Assembly (NCBI GenBank): GCA_046349355.1 | Contig: JAXMCM010000020.1 | Span: 124,001-188,000 of the forward strand | Length of the DNA stretch: 64,000 nucleotides | DNA from: CALKJU01 sp046349355 | GTDB taxonomy: Bacteria; Pseudomonadota; Alphaproteobacteria; Geminicoccales; Geminicoccaceae | Direction of reading: 5' to 3' | In this document: one piece after another, positions 42,516-50,933 of the stretch | How the letters are laid out: each line of letters opens with the position of its first letter | Position numbering within the stretch: position 1 is the first letter of the stretch | Program-made: the position numbers and the translations under genes | The notes under the pieces: generated by a model | The model's database searches: none | What the model was told of the DNA's origin: nothing | The model's input: the letters and a program-made list of their open reading frames with translations, nothing else

Positions 42516-44915
42516 GTGGCCGGGGATACGCAGGCGCGGATTGTGATCATCGGCGGCGGCGCGATCGGCTGTGCCGTCGCCTACAGCCTTGCCCGCCTCG
42601 GCGTCACCGACGTCATCCTCCTCGAGAAGGCGCAACTCACCCACGGCAGCACCTGGCATGCGGCCGGCCTCGTCGGCCAGCTGCGCAGCAAGCGCAACCT
42701 GACCCGCCTGATGCAGAACAGCGTCGCCGTGTTCGACCGGCTCGCTGCCGAGGCCGACGCCGCGGTCGACTGGAAGAAGGTCGGCTCGCTCCGCCTCGCC
42801 ACCTGCGAGCCGCGCCTGTCGGAGATCAAGCGGACCCTGACCCAGGCCCGCGGTTTCGGCGTCGAGGCCGAGCTGGTCAGCCCGGGCGAGGCGCTCGAGC
42901 TGTTCCCCTACCTCGACACCGCCGGCATCCTCGGGGCGGCGTGGATCCCGGGCGACGGCTATATCGACCCCTATGCCCTGACCCAGGCCTACGCCAAGGT
43001 CGCGCGCAGGGCCGGCATCGCCCTCCGCGAGGGCGTCTCCGTCACCGGCTTCGAGCGCCACGGCCGGCGCATCACCGCCGTCCTCACCGACCACGGCCGC
43101 ATCGCCTGCGAGACCGTCGTCAACTGTGCCGGCATCTGGGCCCGCCGCGTCGGCGCCATGGCCGGCGTCGCCATCGCCGCCGGCGCCGTCGAGCACCAGT
43201 ACATGGTGACCGAGAAGGCCCTGACCCTGCCGCCCGACCTGCCGACGCTGCGCGATCCCGACCGGCTGTTCTACCTGAAGCCCGATGTCGGTGCCTTTGC
43301 CATCGGCGGCTGGGAGCCTGATACCCGGCCGCTCTGGCGCGACGGCGTGCCACCCGGCTTCGCCCGCGAGCTCTTCCCCGCCAACATGGACCGCTTCGAG
43401 CAGATCGCCCTGCCCGCGGCCGAGCGCCTGCCGGTGCTGAACGAGGTCGGCATCCAGACGCTGATCAACGGCCCGATCCCGGTCTCGGCCGACGGCGAGC
43501 CGGTGATGGGGCTGGCCCCGGAGCTCGAGAATCTCTTCGTCGCCTGCGGCTTCACCGCCGGCATCGCCGCCTCGGGCGGGGCCGGTGAGGCGATGGCCCG
43601 CTGGATCGTCGACGGCGATCCCGGCATGGACCTGTGGGCCTTCGACATCCGCCGCTTCGGCGCCCCCCAGGCCAACCGCCGCTTCCTCGAGGCGCGGATG
43701 GTCGAGAGCTACGGCCGCTACTACGCCATCCACTGGCCGGGCGAGGAGCTCGACAGCGCCCGCCCGGCACGGCGCAGCCCGCTGCATGACCGCCTGGCCG
43801 CCCGCGGTGCCGTGTTCGGCAGCAAGTTCGGCTGGGAGCGGCCGCTGCAGTTCGGCGATGCCGGTGGCGAGCCCACCTTCGAGGGCCGCCCGGGCTGGCT
43901 CGATGCCGTCGCCGCCGAGCATCGTGCGGTGCGCGAGCGCGCGGCGCTGATCGACCAGACCTCGTTCGCCAAGCTCGAGATCGAGGGCCCCGGCGCTCTC
44001 GACGCGCTGCAGCACCTCGCCGCCAACGACCTCGCGAGGCCGGTCGGCGCCTGCGTCTACACCCAGCTCTGCAACGAGCGCGGCGGCATCGAGGCCGACC
44101 TCACCGTGATGCGCACCGGCGAGGAGCGCTTCTACGTCGTCACCGGCTCCGGCTTCGGCGTGCGTGACGCCGGCTGGATCCGCCGCCACCTGCCGGCGAC
44201 GGTGCAGCTCCGCGAGGTCACCTCGGAACGGGCCGTCATCAACCTCGTCGGCCCGCTCGCCCGCGAGGTCCTCGGGCAGGTCACCGACGACGACGTCTCC
44301 AACGCCGCCTTTCCCTACCTTACGGTCCGCCCGATCGAGATCGGCCTCGCCCCGGTGCTGGCGGCACGCGTCGGCTATGTCGGCGAGCTCGGCTGGGAGC
44401 TGCACATCCCGGTCGAGTACGCCGCGCATGTCGAGGAGCAGCTGCGTGAGGCCGGCGCTGCCTTCGGCATCGCCGACGCCGGCTACCGTGCCATCGAGTC
44501 GCTCCGCCTCGAGAAGGGCTACGTCTACTGGAGCGCCGAGGTCGGCCCCGACGTCGATCCCTACAGCGCCGGCCTCGGCTTCGCCGTGGCGCTGGACAAG
44601 GGACCGTTCCTCGGCCGCGACGCGCTGCAGCGCCTGCGCCAGGCCCCGCCGCAGCGTCGCCTGTGCACCTTCGCCATCGACGGCTTCGCGCCGCTGCATG
44701 GCGGCGAGGCCATCCTTCACGACGGCCGCGTCGTCGGCACCACCACCAGCGCCGGCTACGGCCACACGCTGGGCCGCACCATCGCCCTCGGCTACGTCCC
44801 GGGGGAGCTGGCCGGCGAGACCGAGTTCGCCATCGAGGCCTTCCTGGTCCGCCACCGCGCGATCCGCGGCCCGCGCACGCTCTACGATCCGAAAGGCCTT
44901 CGCCTGAAGGCGTAG
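42516..44915 (+). CDS. Dimethylglycine/sarcosine dehydrogenase-like flavoprotein, second copy
   Basis: A 799-residue paralogue of the protein at 27835-30279 with the same DAO-type FAD domain plus GcvT folate domain. FAD-binding IIGGGAIGCAVAYSLA (11-26), the covalent-flavin motif HGSTWHAAGL (H48), and C-terminal ERAALIDQTSFAKLEI, VYTQLCNERGGIEADLTV, ARVGYVGELGWELHIP and GYRAIESLRLEKGYVYW are present. The start is a GTG at 42516 with AGGGGG before it. The two copies differ clearly in the central region, so different methylated or secondary amines are likely. It stands alone with no transporter next to it. A G+C-rich hairpin follows its stop. Confidence 0.93.
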   Translation: MAGDTQARIVIIGGGAIGCAVAYSLARLGVTDVILLEKAQLTHGSTWHAAGLVGQLRSKRNLTRLMQNSVAVFDRLAAEADAAVDWKKVGSLRLATCEPRLSEIKRTLTQARGFGVEAELVSPGEALELFPYLDTAGILGAAWIPGDGYIDPYALTQAYAKVARRAGIALREGVSVTGFERHGRRITAVLTDHGRIACETVVNCAGIWARRVGAMAGVAIAAGAVEHQYMVTEKALTLPPDLPTLRDPDRLFYLKPDVGAFAIGGWEPDTRPLWRDGVPPGFARELFPANMDRFEQIALPAAERLPVLNEVGIQTLINGPIPVSADGEPVMGLAPELENLFVACGFTAGIAASGGAGEAMARWIVDGDPGMDLWAFDIRRFGAPQANRRFLEARMVESYGRYYAIHWPGEELDSARPARRSPLHDRLAARGAVFGSKFGWERPLQFGDAGGEPTFEGRPGWLDAVAAEHRAVRERAALIDQTSFAKLEIEGPGALDALQHLAANDLARPVGACVYTQLCNERGGIEADLTVMRTGEERFYVVTGSGFGVRDAGWIRRHLPATVQLREVTSERAVINLVGPLAREVLGQVTDDDVSNAAFPYLTVRPIEIGLAPVLAARVGYVGELGWELHIPVEYAAHVEEQLREAGAAFGIADAGYRAIESLRLEKGYVYWSAEVGPDVDPYSAGLGFAVALDKGPFLGRDALQRLRQAPPQRRLCTFAIDGFAPLHGGEAILHDGRVVGTTTSAGYGHTLGRTIALGYVPGELAGETEFAIEAFLVRHRAIRGPRTLYDPKGLRLKA

Positions 44916-44941
44916 GGGCGGCGCTCGGCGAACGCCGCCCC
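44915..44941. terminator. Hairpin between convergent genes
   Basis: A perfect nine-base-pair stem, GGGGCGGCG (44915-44923) with CGCCGCCCC (44933-44941), and a nine-base loop. It begins on the last base of the flavoprotein stop codon and ends 12 bases before the stop of the convergent Old Yellow Enzyme gene. It has no T-run, so it may act as a bidirectional pause or weak terminator. Confidence 0.6.
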
Positions 44942-44953
44942 GACGTTGCGGTA

Positions 44954-46036
44954 CTACGCCGCCGCGGCCAGCTCCGGATAGTCGACGTAGCCCTTGGCGC
45001 CGCCCTGGTAGAACGTCGCCCGGTCGGGTGACGCCAGCGCGGCGCCGGCGCGCAGCCGCGCCACGAGATCAGGATTGCTGATGTAGAGCGTGGCGAACGC
45101 CACGGCGTCGGCGTGGCCCGAGGCCACGGCGTCCAGCGCCCGTGCCCGGTCGTAGCCGCCGCAGGCAACGTGGAAGCCCTTGAACCGGCCCCGTATCGCG
45201 CGAATGCCGGCGAGCTGCTCCGCCGTCGCCAGCGCTCCGTCGCCCTCCACCATGTGGAGGTAGGCCAGCTTCAGCTCGCCCATTGCCGCCGCCGCGGCGG
45301 AGAACGTCGCCACCGGATCGCTGTCGGCCATGTCGTTGAAGCTGCCGAACGGCGAGAAGCGGACGCCCACCCGGTCGGCTCCCCAGACCCCGACCACGGC
45401 ATCGGTCACCTCCTGGAGGAAGCGGATGCGGTTGGCGATGCTGCCGCCGTAGCGGTCGCTGCGCCGGTTGCTGCCGTCCCTGAGGAACTGGTCGATCAGG
45501 TAGCCATTGGCGGCGTGGACCTCGACGCCGTCGAAGCCGGCGGCCTTGGCCAGCTCGGCGCCATGCCGGAACTGCGCCACGACGCCCGCGATCTCGTCGG
45601 TCTCGAGTGCCCGCGGCGCCACAAAATCCTTTGGCCCGCTGTAGGTGAAGGTCCCGCCGGCCGGGCGGATCGCCGACGGCGCCACCGGCAGCACGCCGCC
45701 CGGCTGCAGGTCCGGATGGCTGATCCGGCCGACATGCCAGAGCTGCAGCACGATCTTGCCGCCGGCGGCATGCACCGCCGCGGTCACCGGCCGCCACGCC
45801 GCGACCTGGGCCGCGTCGTAGATGCCGGGGGTCAGCGGGTAGCCCTGCCCCTCCGGTGCCACCTGGGTCGCCTCGGTAATGATCAGGCCGGCGGAGGCCC
45901 GCTGGCGGTAGTAGTCGGGTGCCAGCTCGCTGGGCACGGCGGCGCGGTCGGCGCGGTTGCGCGTCATCGGCGCCATGAAGACGCGGTTCGCGCTATCGAT
46001 GGCACCGAAGCGGGCCGGATCGAACAAGGTCGTCAT
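44954..46036 (-). CDS. nemA: Old Yellow Enzyme family alkene reductase (NemA-like)
   Basis: A 360-residue FMN-dependent ene-reductase that reduces activated C=C bonds in enals, maleimides or nitro-compounds with NAD(P)H. Landmarks are NRVFMAPMTRNRA, ITEATQVAPEGQGYP, VLQLWHVGRISHP, the substrate His/Asn pair region GVEVHAANGYLIDQFL, RSDRYGGSIANRIRF and the FMN phosphate region near the C-terminus. It is third in a tetR-thioredoxin-nemA arrangement, 27 bases after the thioredoxin stop; no clear Shine-Dalgarno precedes its ATG, so coupling is likely. The set-up recalls NemR-NemA of Escherichia coli, which answers electrophiles. Confidence 0.93.
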   Translation of the reverse strand: MTTLFDPARFGAIDSANRVFMAPMTRNRADRAAVPSELAPDYYRQRASAGLIITEATQVAPEGQGYPLTPGIYDAAQVAAWRPVTAAVHAAGGKIVLQLWHVGRISHPDLQPGGVLPVAPSAIRPAGGTFTYSGPKDFVAPRALETDEIAGVVAQFRHGAELAKAAGFDGVEVHAANGYLIDQFLRDGSNRRSDRYGGSIANRIRFLQEVTDAVVGVWGADRVGVRFSPFGSFNDMADSDPVATFSAAAAAMGELKLAYLHMVEGDGALATAEQLAGIRAIRGRFKGFHVACGGYDRARALDAVASGHADAVAFATLYISNPDLVARLRAGAALASPDRATFYQGGAKGYVDYPELAAAA

Positions 46037-46063
46037 CGGGGGGGATCCGTTGCTTGTGCGGGC

Positions 46064-46387
46064 TCAGGCCGTGATGGCCTTGCGCAGCCAGGAGTCGAGC
46101 TCGGCGCGCGGCGCCAGCCCCACCTTCTGGCCGACGAGCTCGCCGTTGTTGAACAGCAGCAGGGTCGGAATGCCGCGGATGCCGAACTGGCTGGGCAGGT
46201 TCGGGTTCTCGTCGACATTGACCTTGGCGATCGTCACCTTCCCGGCATGGGCCTCGGCCAGCTGGTCGAGGATCGGGGCGATCTGCCGGCAGGGGCCGCA
46301 CCACTCGGCCCAGAAGTCGACGAGGACCGGGCCGCTGGCCTTGAGGACGTCGGTGGCGAAGGTCTGGTCGGTCACATGCTTGATCAT
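46064..46387 (-). CDS. trxA: Thioredoxin
   Basis: A 107-residue cytoplasmic thioredoxin with the active site AEWCGPCRQI (C30, C33), cis-proline segment IRGIPTLLLF and the conserved VDFWAEW strand, length as in classical TrxA. It reduces disulfides with electrons from thioredoxin reductase. GGAGA lies nine bases before the ATG. It sits between a TetR regulator (28-base gap) and an ene-reductase, so it may be a stress-inducible second thioredoxin rather than the housekeeping one; this is inferred from context. Confidence 0.95.
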   Translation of the reverse strand: MIKHVTDQTFATDVLKASGPVLVDFWAEWCGPCRQIAPILDQLAEAHAGKVTIAKVNVDENPNLPSQFGIRGIPTLLLFNNGELVGQKVGLAPRAELDSWLRKAITA

Positions 46388-46400
46388 AGATCGGTCTCCG

Positions 46401-46410
46401 GTTCTTGAAC
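46401..46410. promoter_or_regulatory. Candidate TetR half-operator upstream of trxA
   Basis: The 10-mer GTTCTTGAAC in the 28-base gap between the tetR-like gene and trxA. Its exact reverse complement GTTCAAGAAC recurs at 47073-47082 in front of the tetR-like gene, making a shared recognition element likely. Its position next to trxA suggests a second promoter inside the operon. Confidence 0.4.
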
Positions 46411-46415
46411 GTTCG

Positions 46416-47024
46416 TTAGGAAACTCGGCGGTGGCCGCCGTCCGGTCCCAGCGCCTCGTCCACCGCCTGGACGATGTCCTCGAGCCAGCAGGCGTCGGGA
46501 CGGGCGCGGGCCAGCACCTGCAGTCCCTGCAGGCACACGGCGAGGAAACGGGCGAGACGGACGGGATCGCGGCCCGGCTCGATCTCGCCGCGGGCCTGGG
46601 CCCGGCGGATCGCCTGCTCGACCGCCCGCTCGAAGCGGTCGAGATGCCGGCCGACCCGCGCCGCCACGTCGGCGTCGCTGGCCGCCATCTCGATGGCGCA
46701 GTTGGTGACGAGGCAGCCCTTGCGCGACGGGTCGGCGAGCCCCTGCCGGGCGGCATGGCGGAAGAACGCCACCAGCTCGGCGCGGCCCGCATCGGGCCCC
46801 TGCAACGCGGCCAGCCGCTCGTCGGCGGCCGTGTCCAGGTAGCGCTCGAAGGCGCGCAGGAACAGCTGGCGCTTGTCGCCGAAGGCGGCGTAGAGGCTAC
46901 CACGGCCGACGCCGGTGGCCGCCTCGAGCGCATCGACCGTCGTCCCCTCGTAGCCGGTCTTCCAGAACTGGCCGAGGGCCCGCTCCAGGACGATGTCTTC
47001 CTCGAAGGCGCGCGGTCGCGACAT
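46416..47024 (-). CDS. TetR family transcriptional regulator
   Basis: A 202-residue repressor-type protein. The N-terminal helix-turn-helix reads LERALGQFWKTGYEGTTVDA with GVGRGSLYAAFGDKRQLFL, the usual TetR three-helix DNA-binding domain. The C-terminal domain has TetR_C features and two cysteines in KGCLVTNCAIEM that could sense electrophiles or oxidants, as cysteines do in NemR; whether they do is untested. The ATG at 47024 is selected because homologues start MSRPRAFEEDI. It heads an operon with thioredoxin and Old Yellow Enzyme and is divergent from a choline-kinase-like gene. Confidence 0.92.
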   Translation of the reverse strand: MSRPRAFEEDIVLERALGQFWKTGYEGTTVDALEAATGVGRGSLYAAFGDKRQLFLRAFERYLDTAADERLAALQGPDAGRAELVAFFRHAARQGLADPSRKGCLVTNCAIEMAASDADVAARVGRHLDRFERAVEQAIRRAQARGEIEPGRDPVRLARFLAVCLQGLQVLARARPDACWLEDIVQAVDEALGPDGGHRRVS

Positions 47025-47072
47025 GCCGGTCTGGCTCCTCTCGCGAAGGGAGATGGGCATTCTGTACCGGCC

Positions 47073-47082
47073 GTTCAAGAAC
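47073..47082. promoter_or_regulatory. Candidate TetR operator in the divergent promoter region
   Basis: GTTCAAGAAC, the exact reverse complement of the element at 46401-46410, lies 49 bases upstream of the tetR-like start and 66 bases upstream of the divergent phosphotransferase. Read on the minus strand it is followed by a partly symmetric arm ending in CAGAA, giving an imperfect TTCTTGAAC...GGTACAGAA dyad. Confidence 0.4.
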
Positions 47083-47147
47083 CATCGTCTTGCCCGTGGC
47101 CGGCGTCGCGCCCTACGCAAGCGGGGACGGCGACGGGAGACAGGACG

Positions 47148-48065
47148 ATGTCCGAGAAGACGCAGGCGGCGCGGGCCGCCCTGGCAGTCCTGCCAGCACT
47201 GCCCGGGCTCGATCCGGCGACGGCCCGGATCGAGCGGCTCGGCGGCCTCACCAACCTCGTTTTCCGTGTCGATGGCGCCGGCGGGTCCTGGGTCCTTCGC
47301 CTGCCCGGCAAGGGGACCGAGGCCTACATCGACCGCGCCGTCGAGCGGCACAACGCGACGGTCGCCGCGATGGCCGGGGTCTCGCCGGCGGTGGTCCATT
47401 TCGACCCGGCCAGCGGCGTCATGCTGACCCGCCATGTCGCCAGCACCACGATGAACGTCGAGCGCTTCCGCGATCTCGCCGCCGTCGGTCGCGCCGCCCG
47501 CGCCTTCCACCGCCTGCACACCAGCGGCCTCGCCTTCCGCACCCGCTTCGACCTGTTCGCCAAGATGGACGAGTACCAGGCCCTCCTCGACCGCCTGGGC
47601 GCGGCGATCCCGGCCGGCTACGACGCGGTGAAGGCCGAGGCCGCCGCGGTGCGCCGGGCGCTCGACCGCGCCGACCCGCATCTCGCCCCCTGCCACTGCG
47701 ATCCCCTGGCCGAGAACTTCCTCGACACCGGAGAGCGCATGTGGATCGTCGACTGGGAGTATTCCGGCACCAACGACCCGATGTGGGACCTGGGCGACCT
47801 GTCCGTCGAGGCGGAATTCGGCCCGGACCAGGACGAAGCGCTGCTGCAGGCCTACTTCGATGGGGCGGTGCCAGCCCAGGCCCGCGGCCGCATGGTCCTC
47901 TACAAGGCCATGTGCGACCTCCTCTGGACGCTGTGGGGCGTCATCCAGCACGCCAACGGCAACCCGGCCGACGATTTCTGGGCCTACGCCGTCAACCGCT
48001 TCGAGCGCTGCAAGGCGCTGATGGCGACCGACACCTACCGCCGGGCGCTGGCCGCCGTCGGCTGA
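47148..48065 (+). CDS. Choline/aminoglycoside kinase-fold phosphotransferase
   Basis: A 305-residue kinase-fold protein with GGLTNLVFRVDG as nucleotide loop, PCHCDPLAENFLDTG as catalytic loop (HxDxxxxN) and WIVDWEYSGTNDPMWDLGD as metal-binding segment. The YSGTNDPMWDLGDL region is typical of LicA-type choline kinases. AGGA stands a few bases upstream of the ATG. It is related to, but clearly different from, the protein at 23812-24684. Neighbours give no pathway: it is divergent from a TetR operon and followed by a carboxylase subunit 64 bases later. Choline, ethanolamine or a sugar hydroxyl are all possible acceptors. Confidence 0.87.
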   Translation: MSEKTQAARAALAVLPALPGLDPATARIERLGGLTNLVFRVDGAGGSWVLRLPGKGTEAYIDRAVERHNATVAAMAGVSPAVVHFDPASGVMLTRHVASTTMNVERFRDLAAVGRAARAFHRLHTSGLAFRTRFDLFAKMDEYQALLDRLGAAIPAGYDAVKAEAAAVRRALDRADPHLAPCHCDPLAENFLDTGERMWIVDWEYSGTNDPMWDLGDLSVEAEFGPDQDEALLQAYFDGAVPAQARGRMVLYKAMCDLLWTLWGVIQHANGNPADDFWAYAVNRFERCKALMATDTYRRALAAVG

Positions 48066-48129
48066 GCGCTGGCGGGGACTCGACCTTGCCGCTACCGTCG
48101 CCAGGGGCCAGCCGGCAGGGATCCGGGCG

Positions 48130-49737
48130 ATGAGCGTCATCCGCAGCCGCGTCAGCACCCGCAGCGAGGAGTTCCGCCGCAACGCCGCCACGGTCGAGGC
48201 GCTGCTCGCGGACCTTCGTGCCGAGGTGGCGAAGGCGGGCCAGGGCGGCGACGCCCGCTCGCGTGAGCGCCACGTCGCGCGCGGCAAGCTGCTGCCGCGC
48301 GACCGCCTCGAGCATCTGCTCGATCCGGGAGCACCCTTCCTCGAGCTGTCGCAGCTGGCCGCGCACGGCATGTATGGTGGCGAGGTCCCGGCCGCCGGCC
48401 TGATCACCGGCATCGGCCGGATCGCCGGGCGCGAGTGCGTCGTCATCGTCAACGACGCCACGGTCAAGGGCGGCACCTACTATCCCATGACCGTGAAGAA
48501 GCATCTGCGCGCGCAGGAGGTCGCCCGCGCCAACCGCCTGCCCTGCGTCTACCTGGTCGATTCCGGCGGCGCCAACCTGCCCAACCAGGACGAGGTGTTT
48601 CCCGACCGCGATCACTTCGGCCGGATCTTCTACAACCAGGCCACCATGTCGGCGGCCGGCATCCCGCAGGTCGCCGTCGTCATGGGCTCCTGCACCGCCG
48701 GCGGCGCCTACGTCCCGGCGATGTCGGACGAGGCCATCATCGTCCGCGACCAGGGCACCATCTTTCTCGGCGGTCCGCCCCTGGTCCGCGCCGCCACCGG
48801 CGAGATCGTCTCGGCCGAGGAGCTCGGCGGCGGCGACGTCCACACCCGCATTTCCGGCGTTGCCGACCATCTGGCCGAGAACGACGAGCATGCGCTCTGG
48901 CTCGCCCGGCGCGTCGTCGCCGGGCTCAACCGGCCCAAGGCCGTCGGCCTCGAGCTCGCGGCACCGGCCGAGCCGCTGCACGATCCGGCCGAGCTCCACG
49001 GCCTGATCCCGGCCGACACCCGCCAGCCCTTCGCCATGCGCGAGGCCATCGCCCGCATCGTCGACGGCTCCGTGCTCGACGAGTTCAAGGCACGCTACGG
49101 CACCACCCTGATCTGCGGCTTCGCCCGGATCTGGGGCTATCCGGTCGGCATCGTCGCCAACAACGGCATCCTGTTCAGCGAAAGCGCCCTCAAGGGCGCC
49201 CACTTCGTCGAGCTCTGCTGCCAGCGCGGCATCCCACTGGTGTTCCTGCAGAACATCACTGGCTTCATGGTCGGCCGGAAGTACGAGCACGGCGGCATCG
49301 CCCGCGACGGCGCCAAGCTCGTCACCGCCGTCTCCTGCGCCCAGGTCCCCAAGCTCACGGTCATCGTTGGCGGCAGCTTCGGGGCCGGCAATTACGGGAT
49401 GTGCGGTCGCGCCTTCGACCCGCGCTTCCTGTGGCTGTGGCCGAACGCGCGCATCTCGGTGATGGGCGGCGAGCAGGCGGCCTCGGTGCTGGCGACGGTG
49501 CGCCGCGAGGGCCTGGAGAAGGCCGGCAAGACCTGGCCGGCCGACGAGGAAGAGGCCTTCAAGGCGCCGATCCGCGAGCAGTACGAGCGCCAGGGGCACC
49601 CCTACTACGCGACCGCCCGGCTCTGGGACGACGGCATCATCGACCCTGCCGACACCCGGCTCGTGCTGGGGCTCGGCCTGTCGGCGTCACTCAACGCGCC
49701 GGTCGAGCCGACGCGATTCGGCGTGTTCCGGATGTAG
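48130..49737 (+). CDS. mccB: Acyl-CoA carboxylase carboxyltransferase subunit (MccB-like)
   Basis: A 535-residue biotin-dependent carboxyltransferase closest to the beta subunit of 3-methylcrotonyl-CoA carboxylase (leucine breakdown). Signatures are RGKLLPRDRLEHLLDPG, NDATVKGGTYYPMTVKKHLR, YLVDSGGANLPNQDEVFPD, the oxyanion-hole glycines in MGSCTAGGAYVPAMSDE, and LQNITGFMVGRKYEHGGIAR. No biotin-carboxylase/biotin-carrier alpha subunit and no isovaleryl-CoA dehydrogenase gene is nearby, so the operon is split or the subunit acts with a partner elsewhere. It is convergent with cbtA, seven bases apart. Confidence 0.93.
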   Translation: MSVIRSRVSTRSEEFRRNAATVEALLADLRAEVAKAGQGGDARSRERHVARGKLLPRDRLEHLLDPGAPFLELSQLAAHGMYGGEVPAAGLITGIGRIAGRECVVIVNDATVKGGTYYPMTVKKHLRAQEVARANRLPCVYLVDSGGANLPNQDEVFPDRDHFGRIFYNQATMSAAGIPQVAVVMGSCTAGGAYVPAMSDEAIIVRDQGTIFLGGPPLVRAATGEIVSAEELGGGDVHTRISGVADHLAENDEHALWLARRVVAGLNRPKAVGLELAAPAEPLHDPAELHGLIPADTRQPFAMREAIARIVDGSVLDEFKARYGTTLICGFARIWGYPVGIVANNGILFSESALKGAHFVELCCQRGIPLVFLQNITGFMVGRKYEHGGIARDGAKLVTAVSCAQVPKLTVIVGGSFGAGNYGMCGRAFDPRFLWLWPNARISVMGGEQAASVLATVRREGLEKAGKTWPADEEEAFKAPIREQYERQGHPYYATARLWDDGIIDPADTRLVLGLGLSASLNAPVEPTRFGVFRM

Positions 49738-49743
49738 GCCGGC

Positions 49744-50433
49744 TCAGGCCGCGAGCCGGCCGCCGCCGAAGCGCTCGAACAGCACGGCGCTCAGCACGCC
49801 GAGCGCTGCCCAGAACAGCAGCCCTGTCACGGTGACCGCGACCACGAAGCTGCGGGCAAGCGGCTCCGGCACCGCCGACGCCGTATCGGCCGGCATCGGC
49901 GCGCCGACGAGATGCGGGGCCACCAGCAGGACCACGCCTGCCACCGCCGCGGCCGGCGAGCGCACGAGACCGATCAGGCCGAGCCCGGCCGCGGTCGCCA
50001 GCACGGTTGCCAGCCACCACAATTGCCGGTCGCCGAGGTCGGCTGCCGGCATTCCCGGCAGTTCCGGCGGCAGGCCGAGCGACGGGGCCAGGACGAAGGT
50101 GGCGAAGCCGGCAAGGCCCCACAGCAGGCCGCTGCGCCAGCCGGGAGCACCGCCGCGAACCGCGAAGGCGCCGACCAGCAGCAGGGCGAAGCCGGTCGCG
50201 GTCACGATGTTGGCGACCGCGGTCCAGAGGGTGCGCTCGGCACCGTCGGCGGGCGCCCAGGCGGCGGCATCGTGCTCGTGGTCGTGCCCGGCATGGCCGG
50301 CCCCGGCCGTCTCGAAGACCTCGGCCTGCTGGATCAGCGGGACCGTGCCCAGCCGCTGCAGGCCGGTGACGAACAGGCCGACCAGAAGGCCGGCCAGCGC
50401 CGCGGCGAACAGCATGGAGCGGAAGGCGGCCAT
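49744..50433 (-). CDS. cbtA: CbtA-type predicted cobalt transporter subunit
   Basis: A 229-residue inner-membrane protein of the CbtA family, predicted from genomic context in the literature to take part in cobalt uptake. It shows about five hydrophobic helices (FAAALAGLLVGLFVTGLQ first), a His-rich loop HAGHDHEHDAAAW that could bind metal, and the WWLATVLATAAGLGLIG and VVLLVAPHLVGAP segments typical of CbtA. The ATG at 50433 follows the CbtB stop by 16 bases. The family role rests on gene context rather than direct transport assays as far as I know. Confidence 0.87.
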   Translation of the reverse strand: MAAFRSMLFAAALAGLLVGLFVTGLQRLGTVPLIQQAEVFETAGAGHAGHDHEHDAAAWAPADGAERTLWTAVANIVTATGFALLLVGAFAVRGGAPGWRSGLLWGLAGFATFVLAPSLGLPPELPGMPAADLGDRQLWWLATVLATAAGLGLIGLVRSPAAAVAGVVLLVAPHLVGAPMPADTASAVPEPLARSFVVAVTVTGLLFWAALGVLSAVLFERFGGGRLAA

Positions 50434-50449
50434 CGGAACCGCGACCGGC

Positions 50450-50632
50450 TCAGTGGCAGGGAAAGCCGTTGGAATGGCGCACGTCGTGCGCGGCGTTGTG
50501 CAGCACGTCCATCTGCGCGAACCCGGCACCCGCGAGCAGCAGGGAGCCGAACAGGAACGCCAGGATCGCCGGCAGCAGCACCCCCGTCCGGACGGCGGGG
50601 CGGGCGACGGCGACGGTGGACGGCTGGGACAT
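50450..50632 (-). CDS. cbtB: CbtB-type small cobalt transporter subunit
   Basis: A 60-residue single-helix membrane protein: an N-terminal cytoplasmic tail, a transmembrane segment LPAILAFLFGSLLLAGAGFA, and a C-terminal His-rich end with HNAAHDVRHSNGFPCH (45-60), the characteristic CbtB metal-binding pattern. It is too short for many gene callers. Together with cbtA it forms a two-gene unit. Cobalamin riboswitches often precede such genes; I looked at the leader and did not see the expected core, so regulation is unknown. Confidence 0.86.
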   Translation of the reverse strand: MSQPSTVAVARPAVRTGVLLPAILAFLFGSLLLAGAGFAQMDVLHNAAHDVRHSNGFPCH

Positions 50633-50933
50633 GGCGAGCGATTCCGCGGACCAGAAGCTTCGGCCCGTGCCGAAGACGCGCCGCACGATGGGCCGGGGCC
50701 GGTTCCGGGTCAACTCCCGGCGGCGCCAGGGCACCTTGCGCGCCGCCGCGCCGCAGCCTCAACCGCAACGCTTGGTCCGTTCGTCCCCTAGTATTGCCAA
50801 GCTTCCGCCCAAGCTCTCATCGAGACCATATCAGTAACGGAGTTCTCGCCCCGCATGAGTTTCCCGCTCCATCTTGCAGAACGGCTTCCGAATGGTAGCA
50901 TAGGGGAAAATCTGCGCGGAAAGGAAACTGACG
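50633..50933. other. 301-base divergent region between cbtB and the GH1-like gene
   Basis: No gene is visible. The half next to cbtB is very G+C-rich, the half next to the GH1-like gene is more A+T-rich. CCAAGCT occurs twice with a 12-base period (50797-50803, 50809-50815) and CCAAGC once inverted (50770-50775). TTGCAG (50874-50879) and TAGCAT (50896-50901), 16 bases apart, form a weak promoter candidate for the plus-strand gene. Confidence 0.4.

Noticed and set aside
47148..48065. Aminoglycoside resistance gene
   Set aside because: The kinase fold is shared, but the motif set (YSGTNDPMWDLGDL) is that of choline-kinase-like proteins, and no resistance context is present.
50633..50930. Cobalamin riboswitch upstream of cbtBA
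   Set aside because: The expected cobalamin core and B12-box-like patterns were not found in either orientation.
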